Positions 7,866-18,290 are shown, numbered from the stretch's first letter. The stretch is 64,000 nucleotides of DNA from Pelagibacterium lentulum (GCF_003992625.1 NZ_RZMW01000029.1:124001-188000), one strand, 5' to 3'. Numbers and translations: made by a program. Notes: generated from the letters alone by a model not told the origin.

Positions 7866-10225
7866 TATGCGTTCCTCCGCGCGCGCGGCGTTGAAGGTTT
7901 CCGGGCCGGCTTGGCCCTCAGGCGGATCAGCGCAAGGATGGCAAGGCCGGCGGCCATGACCACCGAGATTTCGCCCAGCGTATCCACCGCGCGGTAATCG
8001 ACGAGGATCACGTTGACGATGTTGCGGCCATGAGCGACCGGCGCGCTTGTGGCTTCAAACAGGCGTGTGAGCGTGAGATCGAGATCGGTCTGGAGCACGG
8101 ACAAAAGCACGAAGGCAAAGCCCGTTGCCGCAGCCAGCGAAACCACGCCATCGCGTAGCGCCAATGCCGGCTCGCGGTGATCGCGCTGATCGAGATGCAG
8201 CCGCGTCATCACAAGCGCAAGAATCACGACCGAAAGCGTTTCGACCATGAACTGGGTCCAGATTAGATCGGGAGCGCCAAACAGCAGGAAGATCACAGCT
8301 ACTGCAAAGCCCTGGATACCAAGCGCAACGATTGCCACCAGACGGGTTTTCGCCACCAGAACGGCTGCAAGCCCGATCACAGCAAAGAGCAGCGCACCCC
8401 ATTCATAGAATGTGAGGATCGGGAAGTCCGGTATCGAAGGCGCAGTGCCGGTAATCAGCATTGGCAGATAAAGCGTGAGGGCCAGCACCACGAACATCAC
8501 GAGCGTGTACCATTCGAGCTTGCCGTGATGAAGGAAACGCGTCACCCCGTCGGCGAGCCGGACCAACCCGAACATTGTTGCGTCAAAACCGATATCGAAG
8601 GTCCAGCCGATGGCATTGCCCGCCCGGCGCAGGGCACCGCGCACCGCTTCGGCTTTCCAGAACAGCACACCACCCAAAATCCATGTCGCAATCGACGCCC
8701 AGACTTTCGGTTCGGTGATCGGGAAGCCGAGATAGACACTGGCGTCCACGGCCTGATTGTAAATTGAGGCGCCGGTCGGATTGAGCACATTGGCATTGAT
8801 CCAGCCGGTGAACAGACCTGCAATGACGCCCAGAACGCTCAGCACGACCGGCCCGGAATAGAGCGATAGCGAGCCTTCATGCGGCTTGTAAGGCGTCGGC
8901 TTGAGCGCCCCGAGGAAGGGCTTGAGCGCGATCAGCAGACCGACGGCCATCATCAGGCTGTTGCCCACGATCAGAACCGCGAGGAACAGGAGGTCCGGCC
9001 AGAGTCCCATGGTCATGGCCAGGTACATTTCTTCCTTTGCCAGGAAGCCCAATGCGATTGGAAAGCCGGCCATCGAGATGACAGACAGCAGTGCGGCAAT
9101 AAACGTAATCGGCATTTTCTCGCGCAGCCCGCCAAGCGCCGTGATGTCGCGTGTGCCAGTGCCATGATCGATGGTCCCGGCGATCATGAACATAGCGCCC
9201 TTGAACAGCGAATGCGCACAAAGATATAGGATCGCGCCGAGAATGGCCTCCTTGGTGCCGACACCGATCAGCAACACGAGCAGACCGAGCGACCCCAGCG
9301 TCGTATAGGCCAGCATCTGCTTGAGGTCGGTCTGCCGGATCGCCAGCGCGCCGCCCAGAAGCAGCGTTACCCCGCCAAACAGCGTCAATATCCAGAACCA
9401 GGGTTCGGTGCCACCCAGCACTGGGTTCATACGTGCCAGCAGATAGACACCGGCCTTGACCATGGTTGCCGAGTGCAGGAACGCAGAAACCGGGGTCGGC
9501 GCCTCCATAGCGTTAGGCAACCAGAAATGGAGCGGGAACTGTGCCGATTTGGCGAAAGCGCCACCGATCACCAGCAGCAATGCGATGATATATGCGCCAT
9601 GGCTCTGCGCCAATCCGGCCGTAGCCAGAAGGCCGGTCAACGAATTCTGCCCGGTCATGGTCGACAGCAGAATGAGTCCTGCGAGCAGCAGCAATCCGCC
9701 GCCGCCGGTCACAACCAATGCCTGAATGGCCGCGCGCCGCGCAGCCTGACGCGAATGGTCGAACCCGATCAGCAGGAAGGAGGTGATAGAGGTCAACTCC
9801 CAGAAAACGAACAGGGTGAAGATGTTGTCGGCAAGAACCAGCCCGAGCATCGAGCCCATGAACATCAGGATATAAGAAAAGAACCGTCCATGATGGGGAT
9901 GACCGGCGAGATAGCCGCCTGAATAGATGACGATGAAAGTGCCGATACCCGAAATCAGCAAACCGAAAACAAGGCTCAGGCCGTCGACAAAAAAGGAGAA
10001 CTCGATGCCGTAGGATGGTATCCACGGCAAGGCTGCGACAACAACATTATTGCCTGAAACCGGTTCGATAAAGCCGAGCAGCATGATAAAGATACTCAGG
10101 GGCACGATGGCGAGAATCCAGCCGGCCAACTGGCCAGTGAAGTGCTTTATCCAGGGAGCGAAAAGTGCGGCCACAAACGGTGCAATGGCAATCAGCGCAA
10201 TCGAAAAATCTAGGCTTGGACCCAA
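7865..10225 (-). CDS. mrpA: Mrp cation/proton antiporter subunit A (NuoL-like)
   Basis: About 786 residues, the normal MrpA length, when started at a TTG at 10225 that follows GGGGG by five bases. The frame is open to 10333 but the extra residues are Cys-rich and not membrane-like. The NuoL-like core includes [40 protein letters not shown] and the Lys/His helices; the C-terminal part carries the MbhD/MbhE-like extension. First gene of the operon mrpABCDEFG, which is complete. The promoter should lie in the 214-base gap shared with divergent msrB. Confidence 0.93.
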   Translation of the reverse strand: MGPSLDFSIALIAIAPFVAALFAPWIKHFTGQLAGWILAIVPLSIFIMLLGFIEPVSGNNVVVAALPWIPSYGIEFSFFVDGLSLVFGLLISGIGTFIVIYSGGYLAGHPHHGRFFSYILMFMGSMLGLVLADNIFTLFVFWELTSITSFLLIGFDHSRQAARRAAIQALVVTGGGGLLLLAGLILLSTMTGQNSLTGLLATAGLAQSHGAYIIALLLVIGGAFAKSAQFPLHFWLPNAMEAPTPVSAFLHSATMVKAGVYLLARMNPVLGGTEPWFWILTLFGGVTLLLGGALAIRQTDLKQMLAYTTLGSLGLLVLLIGVGTKEAILGAILYLCAHSLFKGAMFMIAGTIDHGTGTRDITALGGLREKMPITFIAALLSVISMAGFPIALGFLAKEEMYLAMTMGLWPDLLFLAVLIVGNSLMMAVGLLIALKPFLGALKPTPYKPHEGSLSLYSGPVVLSVLGVIAGLFTGWINANVLNPTGASIYNQAVDASVYLGFPITEPKVWASIATWILGGVLFWKAEAVRGALRRAGNAIGWTFDIGFDATMFGLVRLADGVTRFLHHGKLEWYTLVMFVVLALTLYLPMLITGTAPSIPDFPILTFYEWGALLFAVIGLAAVLVAKTRLVAIVALGIQGFAVAVIFLLFGAPDLIWTQFMVETLSVVILALVMTRLHLDQRDHREPALALRDGVVSLAAATGFAFVLLSVLQTDLDLTLTRLFEATSAPVAHGRNIVNVILVDYRAVDTLGEISVVMAAGLAILALIRLRAKPARKPSTPRARRNA

Positions 10226-10439
10226 AGTCGCCCCCGAAGCGTTACAACACAAACCTGCACCAGACCGCAGAACCGACCAGGCGCCTGAAGAATCACATGG
10301 CAAACATAACGCGCACCACCGCAAGCTCAACAAAAACCGGAGCCAATGGGGATAAGTTCACGTTGAAGCCGCCAGACAGAAACACCATATCCGTTAACAA
10401 CATGCCCAAGGGCATATTGAAATCGAAAGGCGCCGTAAC

Positions 10440-10838
10440 ATGACCGACAAAGCAGATATTTCCAAGAGCGAATGGCGCGATAAATTGACGCCCGAACAGT
10501 TCCACGTCACGCGTGAACATGGCACAGAGCGTGCTTTTTCCCATCCATATAACGAGGAAAAGCGCGAGGGGCTTTATTATTGCGTCTGTTGCGGGGTGCC
10601 GCTTTTTACATCGGATAGCAAATACGATTCCGGTTCTGGCTGGCCCAGTTTCTTCCAGCCGGTTTCCGAAGATGCAATCAAGGAAGTCGATGACCGCAGC
10701 CATTTCATGCGCCGCACAGAAATTCGCTGCGCCAATTGCGACGCCCATCTTGGACATGTCTTTCCAGATGGCCCGGCCCCAACCGGACTTCGCTACTGCA
10801 CCAACGGCACGTCGCTCGACTTCAAGCCAGGGCAATAG
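10440..10838 (+). CDS. msrB: Peptide-methionine (R)-S-oxide reductase MsrB
   Basis: 132 residues. MsrB reduces the R epimer of oxidised methionine in proteins. Two zinc-binding CxxC pairs (CVCCGVPLF and [10 protein letters not shown]), the GSGWPSF substrate loop and the catalytic cysteine in [11 protein letters not shown] are all present. Cytosolic; no signal peptide. Divergent from mrpA. Confidence 0.97.
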   Translation: MTDKADISKSEWRDKLTPEQFHVTREHGTERAFSHPYNEEKREGLYYCVCCGVPLFTSDSKYDSGSGWPSFFQPVSEDAIKEVDDRSHFMRRTEIRCANCDAHLGHVFPDGPAPTGLRYCTNGTSLDFKPGQ

Positions 10839-11243
10839 GCATTAAGGTTTGAGTTTGCCGCCCGCTCATCAACTGGGTCCGGGAATAAATCCCGTGGCGA
10901 CAACGGTGATGTGCAACGGAGCAGCGTCACATGCCTACTGTTACCCTGGGCTAAGACCAAGACAAGGTACGCGCGCCACTCTCCGTTCTTACATCGATGC
11001 CTGCCTCGTCCCCTGGCTTGAAGGGGCGCAGACCTGCGGATCAAGTCCGCGAGAGAAACCGGGTAGGTCGGGTATCGATAACTTGAGCGCGTGAAGCCTT
11101 CGGAAGTGCCCGTACCGACGGAGGCCAAGCCGCGTGAGGCAGTTGCCCATCCCCTCCTCTTGTTTCCAGCGGCACAAAACGCCATACAATGGCAATCGAA
11201 CTTCTCTCCATCGCCCTCACGTACGACCAGTTTCAGGACCATC
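10839..11243. other. Intergenic region with palindromic repeat-like units
   Basis: No convincing gene. It holds several short hairpins: CGGGA/TCCCG (10880-10894), CCCCT/AGGGG (11010-11026, loop containing CTTGA) and GCGGA/TCCGC (11036-11050, loop TCAAG). The last two look like inverted copies of the same mosaic with TCAAG in the loop, typical of alphaproteobacterial intergenic repeats. No T-tract follows, so these are not obvious terminators. Two open frames here are short and lack coding character. Confidence 0.4.
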
Positions 11244-13322
11244 ATGAGCGACAAGACTCCGCCGATCGCACAACAGCGCCCGCATTCCGATACGCGTCAC
11301 GGGATTACCCGGACCGATCCCTATGCCTGGCTTCGGGCTGAAAACTGGCGTGAGGTCATGGCCGAGCCAGCGACCTTGCCGCAGGACATCCGCGATTATC
11401 TCGAAGCGGAAAACGCTTGGTATGAGAGCGAATTCGGCGAACCGACCAAGGCGTTGCAGGAGACGATCTACAAGGAAATCCGAGGCCGCATAAAGGAAGA
11501 CGATTCCTCCGTCCCGGCGCCCGACGGGCCCTTTGCCTATCTTTCGCGCACCCGCGAAGGCGACCAATATCCGCTCATGGCGCGCACACTGCGCGATGGT
11601 GGCGAGGAAGTTGTTTTGCTCGACTGCAACGCAGAAGCGGGCGATGGCTATTTTGGCTTTGGCGGGGCCGAGCATTCGCCCTGTCACAAAATGATTGCAT
11701 GGGCTGCTGATCGTAACGGTTCGGAATACTACACGATCCATATTCGCGATGTTGATAGCAGCAAGGATCGCGACGAGACAATCGAGAAGGTAGGAAGCGG
11801 CGCAACCTGGGCCAATAATTCCAAATCGTTCTATTACGTTGAGCTTGACGAAAACCACCGCCCCTTCCGCGTCCGCCAGCACAAGCTCGGCACGCCGCAA
11901 AGCGAGGATGCGATTGTCTATGAGGAACAGGACCCCGGCTTTTTCGTTGGTGTCGGACTTACCCAATCGCGCAGGTTCATCACCATCTCGGTCCATGACC
12001 ATCAGACATCGGAAGTCTGGCTCATCGACGCGGACAAGGGCGGCGCGCCTTTCTGCGTGGAACCACGCCACGAGAACACGGAATATTCGGTCGAGGAACG
12101 CGGCGACACGCTTTTTATCCTGACCAACGACAACGAGGCGGAAGACTTCAAGATCGTCACCGCCCCTCTGGCTACACCCGGCGCCGCGCACTGGACCGAT
12201 CTTGTGCCGCACCAGTCCGGTACGCTGATCCTTGAGATCGAATTGCTTGCCAATCACCTCATCCGGTTGGAGCGCAAGGATGGTCTGCCGCGCATCGTGG
12301 TGCGCGATCTGCGGACGCACAAGGAAGAAACCATCGCCTTTCCCGAGGAGGCCTATTCGCTCGGCCTTCAGAGTGGTTATGAGTTCGATACCGCAACCAT
12401 CCGCTTTTCCTATTCCTCCCCGACCACTCCGGCCCAGGTCTTTGACATGGACCTGGAAACCGGCGAACGGGTCTTGCGCAAGCAACAGGAAGTGCCCTCG
12501 GGCCACGACCCTGACCTTTATGAAACCCGCAGGCTGTTCGCCAAAGCCGCCGATGGCGAGGAAGTTCCCGTCACCCTGCTCTATCGCAAGGGCCTCAAGC
12601 TCGATGGCTCGGCCCCGGCCCTGCTTTATGGCTATGGCTCTTATGGCCATTCTCTTCCGGCGAGCTTTTCGGTTTCCAACCTCTCGCTTGTCGATCGCGG
12701 CTTTGTCTTTGCTATCGCTCATGTTCGCGGCGGCATGGACAAAGGCTATCGCTGGTACAAGAACGGGCGCGCCGAGCATAAGGCCAACACCTTTACTGAC
12801 TTCATTGCGGCCGCTGAAATGCTTATCGAGAAAGGCTACTCGGCCAAAGGTCGCATCATTGCCGAAGGTGGTTCTGCAGGGGGTATGTTGATGGGTGCGG
12901 TTGCGAACATGCGCCCCGACCTCTGGGGCGGTGTCATGGCGATTGTCCCCTTTGTCGATGTGCTCAACACCATGCTCGACGATACCCTGCCACTCACCCC
13001 GCCCGAATGGCCTGAGTGGGGCAACCCGATTGCCTCGAAAGACGCCTATGATCGCATCGCGTCCTATTCGCCATATGACAATGTCGAGGCCAAGGCCTAT
13101 CCGCCGATTCTTGCGCTGGCCGGTCTCACCGATCCTCGCGTCACCTATTGGGAACCTGCAAAATGGGTGGCGAAACTGCGTGCAACCAAGACCGATGGCA
13201 ATGCATTGTACCTGCGAACCAATATGGGCGCAGGCCATGCTGGCGCGTCGGGCCGATTCGAGCGGATCAAGGAAGCGGCAATCGTATATGCTTTTGCGCT
13301 TAAATGCGCACAATTGGCATAA
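11244..13322 (+). CDS. ptrB: Oligopeptidase B (S9 prolyl-oligopeptidase family)
   Basis: 692 residues from the ATG at 11244, preceded by CAGGA; the frame opens earlier at 11091 but the added 51 residues are not family-like. An N-terminal seven-bladed beta-propeller (to about residue 410) is followed by an alpha/beta-hydrolase domain. Catalytic Ser lies in GGSAGGMLMG, Asp in LTDPRVTYWEPAKW and His in GAGHAGASGR. It cleaves oligopeptides after basic residues in the cytosol. Monocistronic. Confidence 0.95.
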   Translation: MSDKTPPIAQQRPHSDTRHGITRTDPYAWLRAENWREVMAEPATLPQDIRDYLEAENAWYESEFGEPTKALQETIYKEIRGRIKEDDSSVPAPDGPFAYLSRTREGDQYPLMARTLRDGGEEVVLLDCNAEAGDGYFGFGGAEHSPCHKMIAWAADRNGSEYYTIHIRDVDSSKDRDETIEKVGSGATWANNSKSFYYVELDENHRPFRVRQHKLGTPQSEDAIVYEEQDPGFFVGVGLTQSRRFITISVHDHQTSEVWLIDADKGGAPFCVEPRHENTEYSVEERGDTLFILTNDNEAEDFKIVTAPLATPGAAHWTDLVPHQSGTLILEIELLANHLIRLERKDGLPRIVVRDLRTHKEETIAFPEEAYSLGLQSGYEFDTATIRFSYSSPTTPAQVFDMDLETGERVLRKQQEVPSGHDPDLYETRRLFAKAADGEEVPVTLLYRKGLKLDGSAPALLYGYGSYGHSLPASFSVSNLSLVDRGFVFAIAHVRGGMDKGYRWYKNGRAEHKANTFTDFIAAAEMLIEKGYSAKGRIIAEGGSAGGMLMGAVANMRPDLWGGVMAIVPFVDVLNTMLDDTLPLTPPEWPEWGNPIASKDAYDRIASYSPYDNVEAKAYPPILALAGLTDPRVTYWEPAKWVAKLRATKTDGNALYLRTNMGAGHAGASGRFERIKEAAIVYAFALKCAQLA

Positions 13323-13434
13323 GTTTTCTCAGGCAATGCGTTGCAGGATCACAACCGGCCCTATATATAAGAAGCACTTGCTTGGTAAATTGCCGGGCGC
13401 AAGGATTTCAGACACGTAATAAGGAGGCCTTCCA

Positions 13435-14037
13435 ATGAGCTTTTCTCTCCCCGATCTTCCCTATGCCTATGATGCCCTCGGGCCCTATATGTCGGCGGAA
13501 ACGCTCGAGTTCCACCATGACAAGCATCATCAGGCTTATGTCACCAATGGCAATAAGCTGCTCGAAGGTTCGGGCCTTGAAGGCAAGTCGCTCGAAGAAG
13601 TCGTCAAGGAAAGCTTCGGCAAGAACCAGGGCCTGTTCAACAATGCAGGCCAGCACTACAACCACATTCACTTCTGGAAGTGGATGAAGCCCAATGGCGG
13701 CGGCAAGTCGCTCCCCGGCAAGCTGCAGGCGGCTATCGATTCCGACCTTGGCGGTTATGACAAGTTCCGTGAGGACTTCCTTGCCGCAGGCGCAGGCCAG
13801 TTCGGTTCGGGCTGGGCATGGCTGACCTTCAAGAATGGCAAGCTGGAAGTCACCAAGACCCCGAACGGCGAAAACCCGCTCGTTCATGGTGGCACGCCGC
13901 TGCTCGGCGTCGACGTTTGGGAGCACTCCTACTATATCGACTACCGCAATGCGCGTCCGAAATATCTCGAAGCCTGGTTCGACAATCTAGTTAACTGGGA
14001 ATATGTCGAGGAACTCTTCGAAGCCGCTTCCAAGTAA
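13435..14037 (+). CDS. sodB: Superoxide dismutase (Fe/Mn family)
   Basis: 200 residues with a strong AAGGAGG ribosome-binding site about 8 bases before the ATG. Metal ligands: H27 in EFHHDKHHQAY, H77 in QHYNHIHFW, and Asp/His in DVWEHSYYIDY. No signal peptide, so cytosolic. Disproportionates superoxide; the metal (Fe or Mn) cannot be settled from sequence alone. Followed by a stem-loop at 14064-14089. Confidence 0.96.
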   Translation: MSFSLPDLPYAYDALGPYMSAETLEFHHDKHHQAYVTNGNKLLEGSGLEGKSLEEVVKESFGKNQGLFNNAGQHYNHIHFWKWMKPNGGGKSLPGKLQAAIDSDLGGYDKFREDFLAAGAGQFGSGWAWLTFKNGKLEVTKTPNGENPLVHGGTPLLGVDVWEHSYYIDYRNARPKYLEAWFDNLVNWEYVEELFEAASK

Positions 14038-14063
14038 GGTTTGTACCTGAAGTTTCGATGCTG

Positions 14064-14092
14064 CGGCCCGTCTGTCCACAGGCGGGCCGTTT
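14064..14092 (+). terminator. Probable terminator after sodB
   Basis: An 11-bp GC-rich stem (CGGCCCGTCTG with CAGGCGGGCCG, one G-T pair, 4-base loop) is followed by only TTT. It lies 26 bases past the sodB stop. The T-tract is weak. Confidence 0.55.
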
Positions 14093-14142
14093 GCATTGGG
14101 GATTTATCCCCGCACGCACTACCCGACTCTAAAATGATCGTG

Positions 14143-14157
14143 TTAAGCTTTTGTTAG
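14143..14157 (+). promoter_or_regulatory. Possible CtrA-like site
   Basis: TTAA-N7-TTAG differs at one position from the CtrA consensus TTAA-N7-TTAA. It sits 23 bases upstream of the receiver-domain gene start. One short match is weak evidence. Confidence 0.2.
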
Positions 14158-14179
14158 CCAACGTAAGCGGACCCGATCA

Positions 14180-14740
14180 TTGTCTTCGCCCATACCCACC
14201 ATCGCCATTCTTTGTGAAAGCGCTGCTTTGACCTCCATCCTTGGAGCGACCTTGCGGCAGAACAAGTCATGGCGCGTGCGCGAGTTCAGGGATGCCAGGG
14301 CGCTCGGCTCCTATATGCGCATTGCGCCGGTGGCCATGCTGGTTTGCGACTATGCGCTGGGCGAACAAACCGCTCCCGACATCATCCTGCCTCTGCGCGA
14401 AGATCTTCTCGTTATTTCGCGGCATGTGCAGATCATCGCTATGACCCGAACCATCGACATTGCCATGCGCGGCGATTGCGTGCGGGCGGGCATCGATGAA
14501 GTTATCGTCAAGCCGATGAGCCCGCTCTACCTCGAAGAGCGCATTCGCACCCGGCTTTCGGAAGGTCCGCGCGGCTATATCGCGATTGATGACGGTTATG
14601 TCGGGCCGGAGCGTCGCGGCCGCGGCGTCATTGCAGATACGCGGGACATTCCGCTGGAACGGCGCGGGGAGAACATTGTCTCGTTCGTTGCTCACAAGGC
14701 ACTGCGCTCAAAGGCCGACGAGCACCTGGAGCCAAACTAA
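14180..14740 (+). CDS. Receiver-domain (CheY-like) protein with VGPERR motif
   Basis: 186 residues with a TTG start. Residues 1-135 look like a response-regulator receiver: D57 in LVCDYALG fits the phospho-acceptor and the Lys in VIVKPMSPLYLEERI fits the conserved K. The usual acidic pair near the N-terminus is weak (AILCESAAL). After the receiver comes YVGPERRGRG, a motif seen in alphaproteobacterial single-receiver proteins. There is no DNA-binding output domain and no kinase nearby. Its stop overlaps the convergent LOG-like gene by 4 bases. Confidence 0.7.
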   Translation: MSSPIPTIAILCESAALTSILGATLRQNKSWRVREFRDARALGSYMRIAPVAMLVCDYALGEQTAPDIILPLREDLLVISRHVQIIAMTRTIDIAMRGDCVRAGIDEVIVKPMSPLYLEERIRTRLSEGPRGYIAIDDGYVGPERRGRGVIADTRDIPLERRGENIVSFVAHKALRSKADEHLEPN

Positions 14741-15270
14741 TTTTCGAGCCGCATCAGCCTGTTGAGCAGATCGTCGAAATTATCGGAGATCTGGATCAGG
14801 TGATCGATATTGCCGATACCGACCGCAGCGACGTCGGTGAAAAAGCCGCGCACCACTTCAAAGGCATTTTTGCGGTTGAGCAGGCCGACCGTCTTGCCGC
14901 TTTGCGCCCCGCCAAGATCGGCCCAGGCGGTATAAAGCGCTGAAATCGTGCCAAAATTGGCAGGCAATCCAACAATGGTCTGCCCCAGACTGGCCGCCCG
15001 CATGTTGGCGGCGCGGTGATCTTGGGCAGTCTCAATATCTATCCCTGCAGGGATGTCCACGAGAACAGTTTCGGGCGTTGTAACGAAGGTGATCTGCGTT
15101 TTGGCATGTTTAAGGGCGGCATTGACAAGAGCCTTGGGCCAAAGCCCTTCACGCAAAGGACAGATGATATGCCCGGCCTTCTTGCCAATGGCATCGCCCG
15201 CGTAGGCATAAACGCCATCGAACGGCGTCGCGCCGCTATCGGCAAATACGGTGATAACAGGCCGCTTCAT
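14737..15270 (-). CDS. LOG/SLOG-like Rossmann protein, unknown substrate
   Basis: 177 residues. The N-terminus (MKRPVITVFADSGATPFDGVYAYAGDAIG) and the central GLPANFGTISALYTAWADLG resemble the nucleotide-binding fold of the LOG (so-called lysine decarboxylase-like) superfamily. The full LOG catalytic motif PGGxGTxxE is degenerate (LPANFGTISAL), so enzymatic activity is doubtful. Lies 15 bases downstream of the HerA-like gene on the same strand. Confidence 0.5.
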   Translation of the reverse strand: MKRPVITVFADSGATPFDGVYAYAGDAIGKKAGHIICPLREGLWPKALVNAALKHAKTQITFVTTPETVLVDIPAGIDIETAQDHRAANMRAASLGQTIVGLPANFGTISALYTAWADLGGAQSGKTVGLLNRKNAFEVVRGFFTDVAAVGIGNIDHLIQISDNFDDLLNRLMRLEN

Positions 15271-15285
15271 ATAACCGGGAACCCT

Positions 15286-16791
15286 CTAGCGGCCACGCGT
15301 CAAACTCCCCAATATGCCCCTGACAAGCGCATTGCCAACGTGACGGCTGACGGTTCTCACCACGGTCATTGTCGCCGCTTCCACAGGCGTCTGGCGGCTG
15401 GACGTACGACGCGCAGGTGCCGCCGCGCGGTCCTGCGCTTTGTGTTGGGCTGCCTCACGCTTGGCGATTTCAGCCTCTCGGGCCGTAAATTCCGCCTCGC
15501 GCAAGGCCTCTTGCGCCCGGCGGTCCAGCACCTCATAGGCCGACTCGCGATCATAAACCGTGTCGTATTTTCCGGCCACCGGACTGCCCGCCATGGCCGC
15601 GCGGCGCTCAACTTCTGTCAACGGCCCCATGCGCGAGGATGGCGGGCGGATCAGCGTGCGCCCGACAATCGATGGCGCTCCCTTGTCTTCCAGCACGGAA
15701 ACCAGGGCCTCACCGGTTCCCAATTGAGTGATGGCCTCGGCGGTCGAAAACTCCGGGTTTGGCCGGAACGCATCGGAAGCAGCGCGCACCGCGCGCTGTT
15801 CCTTGGGTGTATAGGCACGCAAGGCGTGTTGAATCCGATTACCGAGCTGGGCCAGCACCGGCTCAGGAACATCCATCGGGTTCTGGGTCACGAAATAAAC
15901 CCCAACCCCCTTGGAACGCACCAGCTTTACAACCTGCTCGATCTTGTCGAGAAGCACCTTCGGCGCCTCGTTGAACAGCAGATGTGCTTCTTCAAAAAAG
16001 AAGACGAGCTTTGGCTTGTCGGGATTGCCGACTTCGGGAAGCTGCTCGAAAAGCTCGGACAAAAGCCAGAGCAGGAAAATGGCATAGAGCCGCGGCGCAC
16101 GCATCAGTTCGTCGGCTGCCAGCAGCGAAATATAGCCCCTGCCCTGTGCGTCCACGCGCATCAGATCGGCAATCTCAAGCGCCCGCTCGCCAAAAAACAT
16201 CTCGCCGCCTTGCTGCTCAAGCACCAGCAAGGCCCGTTGGATTGCGCCCACGCTCGCGCTCGCAATGTTGCCATAACGGGCCGACAACTCGCTTCTGCGT
16301 TCGGAAACATAGTTCAGCAGCGAACGCAAATCCTTGAAATCGAGAAGCAGAAGCCCCTCGTCGTCGGCCACCCGAAAGGCGACATTGAGAACTCCTTCCT
16401 GGGTTGGATTGAGCTCAAGCACGCGGGAAAGCAGCAATGGCCCCATCTCGGAAACGGTCGTGCGCACCGGATGGCCCTGACGCCCGAACAGATCCCAGAA
16501 AATCGTCGGATAGCCCTCAAACGAATAATCGGCGAGCCCGATCTTTTCGGCGCGTGCGCTCAGGAAATCTTTCGGCTCACCCGGCGCTGCCAGCCCGGAT
16601 ACATCGCCCTTAATATCGGCGCAGAACACAGGTACGCCCGCGCGGGAAAACCCTTCGGCCAATATCTGCATTGTAACGGTTTTCCCGGTCCCGGTTGCCC
16701 CGGTTATGAGCCCGTGCCGATTACCGAATTCAAGCGCAAGATATTCCGGCCGCGTGCTGGTCCCCAGATAAACAGCGTTGTCGACAAGCAT
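15286..16791 (-). CDS. HerA-like DUF853 ATPase (YjgR type)
   Basis: 501 residues. Walker A is GATGTGKTVTM (about 32-42) and Walker B is KLVFFFEEAHLL. This matches the HerA/FtsK-like ATPases of the DUF853 family (E. coli YjgR), whose role is unclear; DNA translocation or repair is often suggested. The C-terminus is Ala/Arg/Glu-rich and probably disordered. No NurA partner nearby. Confidence 0.88.
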   Translation of the reverse strand: MLVDNAVYLGTSTRPEYLALEFGNRHGLITGATGTGKTVTMQILAEGFSRAGVPVFCADIKGDVSGLAAPGEPKDFLSARAEKIGLADYSFEGYPTIFWDLFGRQGHPVRTTVSEMGPLLLSRVLELNPTQEGVLNVAFRVADDEGLLLLDFKDLRSLLNYVSERRSELSARYGNIASASVGAIQRALLVLEQQGGEMFFGERALEIADLMRVDAQGRGYISLLAADELMRAPRLYAIFLLWLLSELFEQLPEVGNPDKPKLVFFFEEAHLLFNEAPKVLLDKIEQVVKLVRSKGVGVYFVTQNPMDVPEPVLAQLGNRIQHALRAYTPKEQRAVRAASDAFRPNPEFSTAEAITQLGTGEALVSVLEDKGAPSIVGRTLIRPPSSRMGPLTEVERRAAMAGSPVAGKYDTVYDRESAYEVLDRRAQEALREAEFTAREAEIAKREAAQHKAQDRAAAPARRTSSRQTPVEAATMTVVRTVSRHVGNALVRGILGSLTRGR

Positions 16792-16964
16792 GATGCCCTA
16801 TCCCGATTCCCCAGTCGGCTTTCACCCTATCTCGCTGTCATGGGCGCGGACAAGCCTACAGGTCGCAGTTGCAGCCAGATTTACCACGTCATGCAGCTCT
16901 CATGGAAAATCGGTGCCAAACCTATAGAGTCGGCCCTCACTCTTTCAAATGTGCCCGAGGTAAC

Positions 16965-18290
16965 ATGCCCCTTTCCCGCCGCCGGTTTTTGACATCGGGT
17001 TCTGCCATTGGCGCCGCACTGCCCTTTGCCACGGCATCGGTCTATGCCCAATCTGGTCTGGTGCCGGACCCCAGCATTGAACAAACCCTTGTATTGCAAT
17101 CGGCCATCGACGCCGCCGCGTCCAGCGACGGGCGCCTCTCGCTTCCTTCAGGACGTTTTGTCACGCGCACATTGCACCTGCCGTCTAATGTCGTGATCTC
17201 GGGCGTTCCCGGCGCCACCACACTTATACATGCGGGCCAAGGGGCCTTGTTCGACATCAGACAGGTCCGCCATGTCACGCTCTCGGGCCTCACTCTCGAC
17301 GGAAGTGGCGCCGATGGCGACGAATGGCATGGGGGGCTGATCCATGTCAGCCAGTCCAGTGACATCGTGATTGAAGCCTGCAACATAACCAATACGCAAC
17401 TGAATGGCCTTTCTGCCTTGAGCAGTTCGGTCCGCATTACCAATTGCGATGTCTGGGAAAGCGCACTGTCGGGCATATTCATTTACGATGGCGAAGCCGT
17501 CTTTATCAGCAATAATCGCGTCCATGATTGTGGCAATGGCGGCATTCGTGTCTGGCGCGGCGAAAATGCAATCGACGGTGCCATCGTTACCGGCAACCGC
17601 ATCTGGAACATAGATTGGACCAATGGCGGAAATGGGCAGAATGGCAACGGCATCAACGTCTTTCGCGCCGATGGTGTCATCGTTTCGGACAATGCCATAT
17701 CCGACTGCACGTTTTCAGCCATAAGGCTCAACACAACCAACAACACGCAGATCGTCGGCAATACCTGCTTTAATTCCGGGGAGGTGGCAATCTTCTCGGA
17801 GTTCGAGTTTTCAGGTTCAGTGATTGCCAACAACATCGTCGATGGCGCCGCCGCCGGCATTTCCATGACCAACTATAACGACAATGGCAGGCTGGCATCG
17901 TGTACGGGCAATATCGTACGCAACATTGCCACCCACTCTGAGGTCAATCCCGACACCTCGCCCTATGGCATTGCGGCTGAAGCCGATGCCATTGTCACCG
18001 GCAATCTGGTCGATAATGTTCCCGGCGTGGGTATTCTGGCCGGCTGGGGACCGTATTTGCGCGACGTCACGATCAGTTCCAATCTTGTTCGCGATGTCCA
18101 TATCGGCATCACGGTCTCGGTAGCAGACGGCGCGGGCAGTGCCGTCATAACCGGCAACGTCATTTCCGGCGCCCGCGACCACGCGATCACGGCAAATCGC
18201 TGGTGGGACATCGCCAGCCGCGACCCCGCATCGGATGGCGGCCAGTTCTCCAACCTGACCATCCGCGATAACACAATTATCGGAGGCTGA
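16965..18290 (+). CDS. Tat-exported beta-helix protein (TIGR03808 family)
   Basis: 441 residues from the ATG at 16965; an earlier in-frame ATG adds residues that would block the signal peptide. The twin-arginine signal is SRRRFLTSGSAIGAALPFAT near residues 4-23. The body shows repeating right-handed beta-helix rungs rich in Asn/Gly (for example VISDNAISDC, IVGNTCFN, IRDNTI), like pectate-lyase folds. TIGR03808 proteins are uncharacterised and largely restricted to Rhizobiales. Secreted to the periplasm, folded. The 3' end overlaps the asparaginase gene by 14 bases. Confidence 0.85.
   Translation: MPLSRRRFLTSGSAIGAALPFATASVYAQSGLVPDPSIEQTLVLQSAIDAAASSDGRLSLPSGRFVTRTLHLPSNVVISGVPGATTLIHAGQGALFDIRQVRHVTLSGLTLDGSGADGDEWHGGLIHVSQSSDIVIEACNITNTQLNGLSALSSSVRITNCDVWESALSGIFIYDGEAVFISNNRVHDCGNGGIRVWRGENAIDGAIVTGNRIWNIDWTNGGNGQNGNGINVFRADGVIVSDNAISDCTFSAIRLNTTNNTQIVGNTCFNSGEVAIFSEFEFSGSVIANNIVDGAAAGISMTNYNDNGRLASCTGNIVRNIATHSEVNPDTSPYGIAAEADAIVTGNLVDNVPGVGILAGWGPYLRDVTISSNLVRDVHIGITVSVADGAGSAVITGNVISGARDHAITANRWWDIASRDPASDGGQFSNLTIRDNTIIGG

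Noticed and set aside
10839-11243. Possible structured RNA (tmRNA, RNase P or SRP RNA) in the msrB-ptrB gap
   Set aside because: None of the conserved core words of these RNAs appears; only short hairpins are seen.
11217-13313. 698-residue open frame on the minus strand opposite oligopeptidase B
   Set aside because: Antisense shadow of a strong protease gene with full catalytic motifs; Arg/Ile/Ala-rich composition and no recognisable motifs.
15016-16992. 658-residue open frame on the plus strand opposite the HerA-like ATPase
   Set aside because: Shadow of the Walker-motif-bearing minus-strand gene; Gln/His/Arg-rich composition typical of antisense frames in GC-rich DNA.
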